A stretch of DNA of 64,000 nucleotides from Sphingobium sp. CAP-1 (GTDB lineage: Bacteria; Pseudomonadota; Alphaproteobacteria; Sphingomonadales; Sphingomonadaceae), in assembly GCF_009720145.1 (NCBI RefSeq), contig NZ_CP046252.1, positions 1,674,001-1,738,000 on the forward strand. Reading direction: 5' to 3'. Shown here one piece after another: positions 8,569-16,521 of this stretch; the stretch's first letter is position 1, and every line of letters begins with the position of its first letter. The notes beneath the pieces were generated by a model that was given only the letters and a program-made list of their open reading frames with translations, was not told where the DNA came from and made no database searches. The position numbers were made by a program, and so were the translations under genes.

Positions 8569-9747
8569 TCAGGACGCGGCCCGGCGCAGCCGCGCGAAGA
8601 AGAAGCCGTCGGTCCCGTCATGGCCCGGCGTCAGCAGCCAGCCCGCGCCATGCGCGCGGCCCAGCGGCAGGTCGAGCGGTTCCACCGCCCATCCGGCGTT
8701 GCGGGTCAGAAAAGCGTCCACCTGATCGCGGCCCTCCCGGTCGGTCAATGCACAGGTGGCATAGACCAGAGCGCCGCCGGGCGCCAGCAGGGGCGCGGCG
8801 AAATCGAGAATGCGGGCCTGTTCGGCGACCAGCCGGTCGAGCCGCTCCGCCGTCAGCCGCCAGCGCGATTCCGGGTTACGCCGCCAGGTGCCAGTGCCCG
8901 AACAGGGCGCATCGACCAGCACGACATCGGCCTGCCCGTTCAGGCTTTCCAGCCCGCGCGCCTCATGGCTCTGGTCCAGCAACAGCGTTTCGATGAAGGT
9001 CGCGCCCGCCCGCTCGGCCCGCGGCCCCAGCCTTGCCAGTCGCGACCGGATCGTGTCGGTGGCGACCAATATGCCCTTGCCCGCCATCGCGGCGGCGAGC
9101 GCCAGCGTCTTGCCACCCGCCCCGGCGCATAGGTCCACCACGGTCATGCCCGGCTGCGCTGCGCAGCCCTGGACGATCAACTGACTGCCGGCATCCTGCA
9201 CCTCGACCAGCCCCTGTTTCCAGGCCGGATTCTGCTCGATCGGGAAGCCTTCCGACAGGCGGCGCGCGGCGGGCAAGCCCGCAATCGGATCGGCGTCGGG
9301 CAGCAAGGCCGCCAGATCGGCGGGCGTCGCCTTCAGCGCATTGACGCGCAGATCCACCGACGCCCGGCCCAGCAGGGCGTCCTGCTCGACCGGCGCGGCC
9401 AGCAACGAGACCAGCCATGCCGGCACAGCGCCCGGCGCAGCGCCCGGCTCGCCCGGTGCGATCGGTTCGGGCGCATGGGGGCCGCCATCGAACAGGGCGG
9501 CAATTTCCGGCAGGTCGCGGGCCAGGCCGACCATCGCCGCCCGCCCCGTGTCGGGCCGTTCGGCCGCGCGGCGGATGGCGCGATAGACATGGTCACGCAC
9601 GGCCCGCCGGTCACGCGATCCGGCGTAGCGGCGGTCCTTGAAATAGCGGGCGATCAGCGTGTCGGCGGCGGGACCGCCGTCGCGCGCCGACGCGATGATG
9701 GCGTCAAGCAATTCGATCGCCGCCTGGATGCGAGCCTGTGGTGTCAT
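8569..9747 (-). CDS. rsmB: 16S rRNA (cytosine-C5) methyltransferase, RsmB/NOL1 family
   Basis: SAM-dependent methylation of a 16S rRNA cytosine. The 392 residues split into an N-terminal NusB-like helical domain (1-130) and a Rossmann methyltransferase domain. The SAM loop is VVDLCAGAGGKTLAL. The two catalytic cysteines appear in DAPCSGTGTWRRNPE and YATCALTDREGRDQ, the pair that defines m5C RNA methyltransferases. The ATG at 9747 lies 39 bp from the guaB stop, so it is probably cotranscribed with guaB. Confidence 0.92.
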   Translation of the reverse strand: MTPQARIQAAIELLDAIIASARDGGPAADTLIARYFKDRRYAGSRDRRAVRDHVYRAIRRAAERPDTGRAAMVGLARDLPEIAALFDGGPHAPEPIAPGEPGAAPGAVPAWLVSLLAAPVEQDALLGRASVDLRVNALKATPADLAALLPDADPIAGLPAARRLSEGFPIEQNPAWKQGLVEVQDAGSQLIVQGCAAQPGMTVVDLCAGAGGKTLALAAAMAGKGILVATDTIRSRLARLGPRAERAGATFIETLLLDQSHEARGLESLNGQADVVLVDAPCSGTGTWRRNPESRWRLTAERLDRLVAEQARILDFAAPLLAPGGALVYATCALTDREGRDQVDAFLTRNAGWAVEPLDLPLGRAHGAGWLLTPGHDGTDGFFFARLRRAAS

Positions 9748-9786
9748 TACGGTTGCGCACCCTCTTCCGAGGGCGTTACGAACAGG

Positions 9787-11244
9787 TTAACGTGTTGGAT
9801 AATTGGGCGCTTCCCGTGTGATCGTCACATCATGCACATGGCTTTCGGACAGGCCGGCATTGGTGATCTGGACGAAGCGGGCGCGTTCCTGCAAATCCGT
9901 GATCGTGCGGCTGCCGGTATAGCCCATCGCCGCCTTCACGCCGCCGACGAGCTGGTGGATGACATCCTTGGCCGGTCCCTTGAACGGCACCTGACCCTCA
10001 ATCCCTTCGGGCACCAGCTTCATCTGGTCCTTGATGTCCGCCTGGAAATAGCGGTCGGCGGAGCCGCGCGCCATCGCGCCGACGCTGCCCATGCCGCGAT
10101 AGCTCTTATAGGCGCGGCCCTGATAGAGGAACGTCTCGCCCGGCGCTTCGGCGGTGCCGGCCAGCAGCGACCCAACCATGACGCAGCCCGCGCCCGCCGC
10201 CAGCGCCTTCGCCACGTCACCCGACGTGCGCAGCCCGCCATCGGCGATCACCGGCACGCCATGCTTCGCGGCTTCCTCGGCCGAATCCATCACGGCGGTC
10301 AGTTGTGGCACGCCCACGCCCGCGACGACGCGGGTGGTGCAGATGGAGCCGGGGCCGATGCCGACCTTCACACAGTCCGCGCCCGCACCGATCAGCGCCC
10401 TGGTCGCTTCGGCGGTGGCGACATTGCCGGCGACGACCTGCACATGGTTGGACAGCTTCTTCACCGCTTCCACCGCGACAGCAACCTGCTTGCTGTGGCC
10501 ATGGGCGGTATCGATCACGATCAGGTCGCATTCCGCATCGATCAGCGCCTTGCTGCGCTCCAGCCCCTTGTCGCCCACGGTGGAGGCGGCGGCGACGCGC
10601 AGACGGCCGGTGCTGTCCTTGGTCGCCTGGGGATAGGTGACGGCCTTTTCAATGTCCTTGACGGTGATCAGGCCGATGCAATGATAGGCGTCGTCCACCA
10701 CCAGCAGCTTTTCGATCCGGCGCTGGTGCAGCAGCCGGCATGCTTCTTCCTGGCCGACGCCGGCCTTGACCGTGGCCAGATTGTCCCTGGTCATCAGTTC
10801 GCTGACCGGCTGGTTCGGGTTCTCGGCGAAACGGGTGTCGCGGTGGGTGAGGATGCCGACCAGCTTGCCGCTGGCCTCCACCACCGGGATGCCGCTGATC
10901 TTGTGTCGCTGCATCAGCATCTGCGCGTCGGCCAGCGTGGCGCTGGGCAGGATGGTGATGGGATTGACGACCATGCCGCTTTCAAAGCGCTTGACCGCGC
11001 GCACCGCATCCGCCTGTTCCTCGACCGTCAGATTGCGGTGCAGCACGCCGATGCCACCCAGTTGCGCCATGACGATCGCCATGTCGGCCTCCGTCACCGT
11101 GTCCATGGCGGACGACAGGATCGGAATGTTGAGCTTGATCGCCCTGGTCACATGGGTCGACGTATCCGCCTGACTGGGCAGCACATCGGATTCGGCGGGC
11201 TGCAACAGCACGTCGTCAAAGGTGAGGCCAAGGCGGATGTCCAT
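9787..11244 (-). CDS. guaB: inosine-5'-monophosphate dehydrogenase
   Basis: NAD-dependent oxidation of IMP to XMP, the committed step of GTP synthesis. From the ATG at 11244 (MDIRLGLTFDDVLLQPA) it has 485 residues. Two CBS domains are inserted at about 95-205 (NPITILPSATLADAQ, MTRDNLATVKAG). The catalytic loop GIGPGSICTTRVVAGVG contains the active-site Cys, and SYRGMGSVGAM is the flap-side motif. A GTG four codons upstream (11256) is in frame, but the family's usual N-terminus favours the ATG. Confidence 0.95.
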   Translation of the reverse strand: MDIRLGLTFDDVLLQPAESDVLPSQADTSTHVTRAIKLNIPILSSAMDTVTEADMAIVMAQLGGIGVLHRNLTVEEQADAVRAVKRFESGMVVNPITILPSATLADAQMLMQRHKISGIPVVEASGKLVGILTHRDTRFAENPNQPVSELMTRDNLATVKAGVGQEEACRLLHQRRIEKLLVVDDAYHCIGLITVKDIEKAVTYPQATKDSTGRLRVAAASTVGDKGLERSKALIDAECDLIVIDTAHGHSKQVAVAVEAVKKLSNHVQVVAGNVATAEATRALIGAGADCVKVGIGPGSICTTRVVAGVGVPQLTAVMDSAEEAAKHGVPVIADGGLRTSGDVAKALAAGAGCVMVGSLLAGTAEAPGETFLYQGRAYKSYRGMGSVGAMARGSADRYFQADIKDQMKLVPEGIEGQVPFKGPAKDVIHQLVGGVKAAMGYTGSRTITDLQERARFVQITNAGLSESHVHDVTITREAPNYPTR

Positions 11245-11445
11245 GGAAAAAGCCACTTTCTGCTACGCGCGCCGGGCGGAGGAAACCCGACGGCTGGGGG
11301 ATTTGTGGCGGCCCATGTAACCATTTCATGCCGGAACGACCAGACCCTTTGGGGGATTTATTAACGGGCCGGTGGAGCCTCTCCCCGATAGGAAGGGGAG
11401 TAGACATATCCGTTTCTGGTCGCCTCCAGATAATTGCCCGTTCAA

Positions 11446-11482
11446 AAGTAAAGGGCGCAGCCATCGGCCGCGCCCTTCTTTA
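11446..11482 (-). terminator. Rho-independent terminator after ftsH
   Basis: On the minus strand the stem AAGGGCGC / GCGCCCTT (11477-11470 and 11458-11451) encloses an 11-base loop and is followed by TACTTTT. It lies about 25 bp beyond the ftsH stop and separates ftsH from guaB. Confidence 0.75.
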
Positions 11483-11503
11483 CCTCATCACTGGCGTCCG
11501 CCC

Positions 11504-13453
11504 TTACGCCCCGGCGGGGGTCGGGTCGCCGAATGGTCCCTTGCGCTTGCGCGTGCGGGGGATGGAACTGCCCGCCGCCGGGATCACCGACGGCTTGATC
11601 GTCGTGCCGTCGTCGCGGGTGATCTCGCCCTTGTCGAGCAAGGTCTTGATCTCCTCGCCGCTCAGCGTCTCATATTCCAGCATCGCGTTGGCGAGCAGGT
11701 GCAACTGGTCCTCATGGCCCTTGAGCAGTTCCTGCGCGCGGGCATAGCCCTGCTCCACCAGTCCGCGAATTTCAGCGTCGATCAGCTTGGCCGTCTCGTC
11801 CGACATATGGACGCGCTGACTCTGCGAGTAACCAAGGAAGGTTTCGCCCTGCTGCTCCTCATATTGCAGCGGCCCCAGCTTGTCGGACATGCCCCATTGC
11901 GTAACCATGTCGCGCGCCAGACGGGTGGCATATTGAATGTCGCCCGAAGCGCCCGACGATACCTTGTCATAGCCGAAGATGATTTCCTCGGCGACGCGGC
12001 CACCCATGGCGACGGCCATGTTCGCGTGCATCTTGTCGCGGTGATAGCTGTAGCTGTCCCGTTCCGGCAGGCGCATCACCATGCCCAGCGCACGGCCACG
12101 CGGGATGATCGTCGCCTTGTGGATCGGGTCCGACGCGGGTTCATGGACGGCGACGATGGCATGGCCGGCCTCATGATAGGCGGTCATCTTCTTCTCATCG
12201 TCGGTCATGACCATGGAGCGGCGCTCGCTGCCCATCATGACCTTGTCCTTGGCGGCCTCGAACTCGTCCATCGCGACCAGACGCTTGCCGCGACGGGCAG
12301 CCATCAGCGCCGCTTCGTTGACGAGGTTGGCGAGATCCGCGCCGGAGAAGCCCGGCGTGCCGCGCGCGATGGTGCGCGGATTGACATCGGGGGCCAGCGG
12401 CACCTTCTTCATATGGACGGCCAGAATCTTCTCGCGGCCCTCGATATCGGGGCGCGGCACCACGACCTGCCGGTCGAAGCGGCCGGGACGCAGCAGCGCG
12501 GGGTCCAGCACGTCGGGGCGGTTGGTCGCCGCGACGATGATGATGCCCTCATTCGCCTCGAAGCCGTCCATCTCGACCAGCAACTGGTTCAGCGTCTGCT
12601 CGCGCTCGTCATTGCCATTGCCAAGGCCCGCACCGCGATGGCGGCCGACCGCGTCGATTTCATCGATGAATACGATGCAGGGCGCGTTCTTCTTGGCCTG
12701 TTCGAACATGTCGCGCACGCGAGACGCACCAACACCGACGAACATCTCGACAAAGTCGGAACCGGAAATGGTGAAGAAGGGCACGCCCGCCTCCCCCGCG
12801 ATGGCGCGGGCCAGCAGCGTCTTGCCGGTGCCGGGCGAACCGACCAGCAGCGCGCCCTTGGGGATCTTGCCGCCCAGCCGCGCGAATTTGCTGGGGTCTT
12901 TCAGGAACTCGACGATTTCCTGCAATTCCTCGCGCGCCTCGTCGATGCCGGCGACATCGTCAAACGTCACCTTGCCATGTTTCTCGGTCAGCAGCTTGGC
13001 CTTGGACTTGCCAAAGCCCATCGCGCCGCCCGCGCCGCCGCCCTTCTGCATCTGGCGCAGCACGAAGAAGGCGATCCCCAGGATCAGCAGGAAGGGCAGC
13101 GACTGGTAGAGCATGATCTGCCAGAAGCTCGGCCCTTCTTCGGCCTGACCCGAATATTTGACGTTATAATCGTCCAGCAGGCCGGTGAGGCCCGGATCAG
13201 TCACGGGAATAGTGGTGAATTTCTGCCCGCTCGACAGCGTGCCGCTGATCTTGTCGGCGGCGATCGCAACGTCCTTGACCTGGCCTTCCTGCACCTTGGA
13301 ACGGAATTCGGAATAGGCGATACCGGTCCCTGTGGACGATGCGGTGCGGCTGTCGAACAGCGACACGAACAGCAGCAGGGCGACGATCACGCCGGCCCAA
13401 ATCATCGCGCTCTTGATCCAGGGGTTGCCCTGCGGGTCTTTCTCGTCGTTCAT
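11504..13453 (-). CDS. ftsH: ATP-dependent zinc metalloprotease FtsH
   Basis: Membrane-anchored AAA+ protease for quality control of membrane proteins and turnover of regulators. It has about 649 residues. An N-terminal transmembrane helix (MIWAGVIVALLLFVSLF) is followed by a periplasmic domain, a second helix (QSLPFLLILGIAFFVLRQ) and the AAA module: Walker A GSPGTGKTLLAR, Walker B IVFIDEIDAVG, and a second-region-of-homology arginine segment (RPGRFDRQV). The zinc site HEAGHAI follows. Two ATGs (13456, 13453) and a GTG (13459) are adjacent; the ATG best spaced from GAAAGAGAG was taken. It lies downstream of tilS, a common arrangement. Confidence 0.96.
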   Translation of the reverse strand: MNDEKDPQGNPWIKSAMIWAGVIVALLLFVSLFDSRTASSTGTGIAYSEFRSKVQEGQVKDVAIAADKISGTLSSGQKFTTIPVTDPGLTGLLDDYNVKYSGQAEEGPSFWQIMLYQSLPFLLILGIAFFVLRQMQKGGGAGGAMGFGKSKAKLLTEKHGKVTFDDVAGIDEAREELQEIVEFLKDPSKFARLGGKIPKGALLVGSPGTGKTLLARAIAGEAGVPFFTISGSDFVEMFVGVGASRVRDMFEQAKKNAPCIVFIDEIDAVGRHRGAGLGNGNDEREQTLNQLLVEMDGFEANEGIIIVAATNRPDVLDPALLRPGRFDRQVVVPRPDIEGREKILAVHMKKVPLAPDVNPRTIARGTPGFSGADLANLVNEAALMAARRGKRLVAMDEFEAAKDKVMMGSERRSMVMTDDEKKMTAYHEAGHAIVAVHEPASDPIHKATIIPRGRALGMVMRLPERDSYSYHRDKMHANMAVAMGGRVAEEIIFGYDKVSSGASGDIQYATRLARDMVTQWGMSDKLGPLQYEEQQGETFLGYSQSQRVHMSDETAKLIDAEIRGLVEQGYARAQELLKGHEDQLHLLANAMLEYETLSGEEIKTLLDKGEITRDDGTTIKPSVIPAAGSSIPRTRKRKGPFGDPTPAGA

Positions 13454-13548
13454 CATCACTCTCTTTCACCGCCCAAGATAGGGCGCGCCCGCAAAAGCGC
13501 AAGCGGAGGCGGCACTCTGCGCGTACCGCAATTTACCCCGATGGGCAG

Positions 13549-14493
13549 TCAGCGACGCGGTGGCGCCGGGAGCAGCGTCCAAACCGCCCCGCCCTTCAGC
13601 AGCCAGTCGCCCAGGCTCGTCCGGCGCCCCGCCGCCGCTTGCGCCAGCGCGCGATCCAGACTGTCGCCGCGCGGCGACGGCGCGCCCGCCAACGCCAGCA
13701 TGTGCAGCAGCAGCCGGCGCAGATATTCGCGCGGCAGGTCGGTGCGCGTCAGCCGCCATCCCGGCCCGTCGGCACGGACATGGGCTTGCACCAGCGCATC
13801 GACACTCCAGTCCAGCGCCGCCTCCGCCTCGGCCAGCGCCGCCGCGCTGCGCGCCGCCGCCTGCGGATCGAGCCAGGGCGCATCCGCCAGCGCCATGCGC
13901 AAGGCCGCCCGGTCGAAACGCGGATCGGCATTGGAGGGGTCATGAACATGGGGCAGACCTTCCGCCAGCGCCAAGGCCGCCAGCGTCGCCCTGCGCTCGC
14001 CCAGCAGCGGCCGGATCACCGGCCCGGCTTTCGCCCGCACCCCGGCCAGCCCGCCCACGCCCGATCCCCGGTTGAGCCGCATCAGCAGCGTCTCCAACTG
14101 ATCGTCGGCATGATGGGCGGTCATGATCCAGTCGATGCCCTGACGGACGCGCCATGGCTCGATCATCCGGTAACGCAGCGCCCGCGCCCAGGCCTGAACA
14201 TTGCCCTCGACCGGCGCATCGGGCGTCAGCGTCGCATGGTCGACCCCCTGCGCCGCGCACCAGCGCGCGACCATCGCCGCCTCATCCGCCGACGCCGCGC
14301 GCAACTGGTGATCGACCGTGACCGCCGCCACCCGCCCCGGAAAGGCGCGGGCAGCCAGGAAAAGCAGCGCCATACTGTCCGGCCCGCCGGAGACGGCCAC
14401 GCCGAAACGCGCCGTGGACTCATCCCCGACCAGCGCCCGCGTCGCCGCGATCAGCCGCGCCGTCAGCGCCGCCGCCTGATCCTCTAGCTGCAC
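13549..14493 (-). CDS. tilS: tRNA(Ile)-lysidine synthetase
   Basis: Attaches lysine to C34 of the CAU-anticodon tRNA(Ile), switching it to read AUA. The protein has 314 residues with the N-type PP-loop AVSGGPDSMALL near residue 30 and the conserved VTVDHQLR strand. MTAHHADDQLETLLMRLNRG is the family signature. The length fits the short form without the extended C-terminal domains. The start is GTG at 14493, and its first bases overlap the cpoB stop, suggesting translational coupling. Confidence 0.93.
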   Translation of the reverse strand: MQLEDQAAALTARLIAATRALVGDESTARFGVAVSGGPDSMALLFLAARAFPGRVAAVTVDHQLRAASADEAAMVARWCAAQGVDHATLTPDAPVEGNVQAWARALRYRMIEPWRVRQGIDWIMTAHHADDQLETLLMRLNRGSGVGGLAGVRAKAGPVIRPLLGERRATLAALALAEGLPHVHDPSNADPRFDRAALRMALADAPWLDPQAAARSAAALAEAEAALDWSVDALVQAHVRADGPGWRLTRTDLPREYLRRLLLHMLALAGAPSPRGDSLDRALAQAAAGRRTSLGDWLLKGGAVWTLLPAPPRR

Positions 14494-15419
14494 TTCGCTT
14501 TCGCGCGGCCCTTGTCCATCATGCCGCGCAGGCTGGACGACAGGCTTTCGCCATAGACCTGCTCCAGTTCCTCATAGACCTTGCAGGCGTCGGCCGGCTT
14601 CTTGAGCTGGATCAGCGCCTCGCCCAGATAGGCCAGGCTGTCCGGCGCGCGCTCACCGCGTGGGCGCTTCTGGTAATTTTCATAGAAGGCGACCGAGGCC
14701 AGCGCCGGCTTGCCATCGTCCAGATAGGCCCGTCCCAGCAGATTCTGCGCCTTGCTGGCGACCGGGCTGGTGCCATATTTGTCGACCGTGGCCTTCAACT
14801 GCCCCTGCGCTTCGGGATAGAATTTCGCGTCCCACAGGCGGAAGCCATAATTATAAGCGTCGCTGGCCGCGTCGCCCGTATTGGGCCGCTCGATCGCCGC
14901 CACGGCGGTCTTGCGTTCTTCGCTCGCGGGGGCAGGCGCGGCCGGTTTTGCCGCTACCGGCTTCGACGGCGCCGGCTTGGCGGCGACCGGCGCGGGCGTC
15001 GGATCGGCGGCGATCGGAGCGGGGACGGTGGGCCGGGCGGCAACGGGCGCGGGTTCCGCCTGGCTCAGCCGCGCGTCGGTATCCGCCTTGTAGCGGTTGA
15101 ACGCTTCCTCAAGCTGGCGCAGCTTATAGCTATTTTCCTCCACCTGACCGGTGATCGAGGCGAGTTGCGATTCCAGCGCCCCCACCCGCGCGGTCAGATC
15201 GGCGATCGGCGTGGCCGAAGGGCTGCCCGGCGTCACAGTCGGTGTCGCCGGCCGCGTAATCTCCGCCTCCAGCGGGGTGCCGGCGGGAAAGACCTTGCGC
15301 TGCACGGCACGCATTTCCTTTTCCAGCCGGTCGACCCGGCCCTCGACCGAGCTTTGGGCGGCGGCGGGCGAAGCAGCAGTCAGCAGCACGGCCGTTGTCG
15401 CGAAAAGGGCGTTACGCAT
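14484..15419 (-). CDS. cpoB: cell-division coordinator CpoB (YbgF)
   Basis: Periplasmic protein that couples Tol-Pal driven outer-membrane constriction to septal peptidoglycan synthesis in the family. It has 311 residues: a signal peptide (MRNALFATTAVLLTAASPA), a coiled-coil start (VEGRVDRLEKEMRAVQRKV), a second coil (about 70-115) and a Pro/Ala-rich linker. The C-terminal TPR domain (about 175-305) contains AYNYGFRLWDAKFYPEAQGQ. The tol-pal genes are not in this window; only the cpoB-tilS-ftsH part of the usual neighbourhood is seen. Confidence 0.9.
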   Translation of the reverse strand: MRNALFATTAVLLTAASPAAAQSSVEGRVDRLEKEMRAVQRKVFPAGTPLEAEITRPATPTVTPGSPSATPIADLTARVGALESQLASITGQVEENSYKLRQLEEAFNRYKADTDARLSQAEPAPVAARPTVPAPIAADPTPAPVAAKPAPSKPVAAKPAAPAPASEERKTAVAAIERPNTGDAASDAYNYGFRLWDAKFYPEAQGQLKATVDKYGTSPVASKAQNLLGRAYLDDGKPALASVAFYENYQKRPRGERAPDSLAYLGEALIQLKKPADACKVYEELEQVYGESLSSSLRGMMDKGRAKAKCS

Positions 15420-15506
15420 GAAGTTCCCCGACTAGCTTTGTCGCCTTAACCATAAGGCGTAATTTTCCGCGGTAAAGCGCGACGTGCGCCCCGGCTTGAC
15501 CAGCGA

Positions 15507-16448
15507 TCAGCCGGCGGTCGGCTGGGTTCCGGCGGCGGCCGGCGGCGACGTGGCCGGCACAGCGGCAGGAACCGGACTTTCCAGCGTCGGCGTCGGCCGG
15601 GGCGCGACCCGGCGCGGGGCCGGACGTGCCGCCGGCGCGGCGGGCGTCGGCGTCGCCGATACGGGCGCGGTTCCGCGCGCCAGCAGCGCCTCGGCGCTCA
15701 CCGGCACGTCGGCGATGGTGCGGTCCGCCTCGCCCAGCGGCGGGATCGGCTTGCCGCCGACGGTCACGGTCAGCGCCTGCGGCCGGCCGGTGAGGATCAT
15801 CGGCCCCTTGGCGGCGGGCGGCAGGGTGAAGCTCTCGCCCTTCTTCATCAGCCCGTCCTTCAACCGCTCGCCCGCTTCGTCATAGATGCGCAGCCACACA
15901 TCATCGACGGCGGTGAATATCACCGGTTGCACGGCCGGCGCGACCGGGGCGACGCCGGCTGGACGCACGGCGGCAGGCTTCGCCTCCTCCTGCGCGATCT
16001 GTTCGCCGGTCGGCGGGGTCAGCAACTGGGTGCGCCAGATGGTGAAGGCCGCGATCAGCAGGACAACGATGACGGCCGCGGTCCAGGCCAGCGTGCGCGA
16101 CGGCACGCGCGCGGGATCGACCGGCTCGAACATTTCATAGCGATTGGCGCCCATATCGCTGTTATTCACCGCCTGACGCACATCGGCGGCAATCGCCACC
16201 TCGTCCATATCGACCGCGCGGGCATAGGCGCGGGCGAAGCCGACGGCATAGGGAATGCCGGGCAGCGCGGCATAATCATCACGCTCCACCGCTTCCAGTT
16301 GGCGCACCGCGATGCGCGTCCGGGTCGCAACGTCCTGGATCGATAAACCCTGCGCTTCCCGCGCCGCGCGCAGCTTTGCGCCGGGGGTAGTGGGCTGCGC
16401 TTCCGACGCGTTATCCGCGCCGGTATCCAGTTGATTTTCGTCTGCCAT
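15507..16448 (-). CDS. rodZ: RodZ-like helix-turn-helix membrane protein
   Basis: Rod-shape factor that links MreB to the membrane in the family. The 313 residues have the RodZ layout. A cytoplasmic HTH domain (about 23-90, LRAAREAQGLSIQDVATRTR) is followed by one transmembrane helix (TLAWTAAVIVVLLIAAFTIW, about 125). A periplasmic domain of the DUF4115 type contains DDVWLRIYDEAGERL. The C-terminal tail is rich in Pro and Ala. It is placed between ptsP and cpoB on the same strand. Confidence 0.85.
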   Translation of the reverse strand: MADENQLDTGADNASEAQPTTPGAKLRAAREAQGLSIQDVATRTRIAVRQLEAVERDDYAALPGIPYAVGFARAYARAVDMDEVAIAADVRQAVNNSDMGANRYEMFEPVDPARVPSRTLAWTAAVIVVLLIAAFTIWRTQLLTPPTGEQIAQEEAKPAAVRPAGVAPVAPAVQPVIFTAVDDVWLRIYDEAGERLKDGLMKKGESFTLPPAAKGPMILTGRPQALTVTVGGKPIPPLGEADRTIADVPVSAEALLARGTAPVSATPTPAAPAARPAPRRVAPRPTPTLESPVPAAVPATSPPAAAGTQPTAG

Positions 16449-16521
16449 GCTGCTCCGCGACCTTTGGGGCTGGGCCTTGTCTCATCGTGGGACGGGCCTT
16501 GTCAACGCCACGCCCCGTTAT

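Noticed and set aside
11372..13945. A very long open frame on the plus strand antisense to ftsH
   Set aside because: It is a reverse-strand shadow caused by GC-rich codon bias. The product is Arg/His/Ala-rich and has no recognised motif, while ftsH on the other strand is certain.
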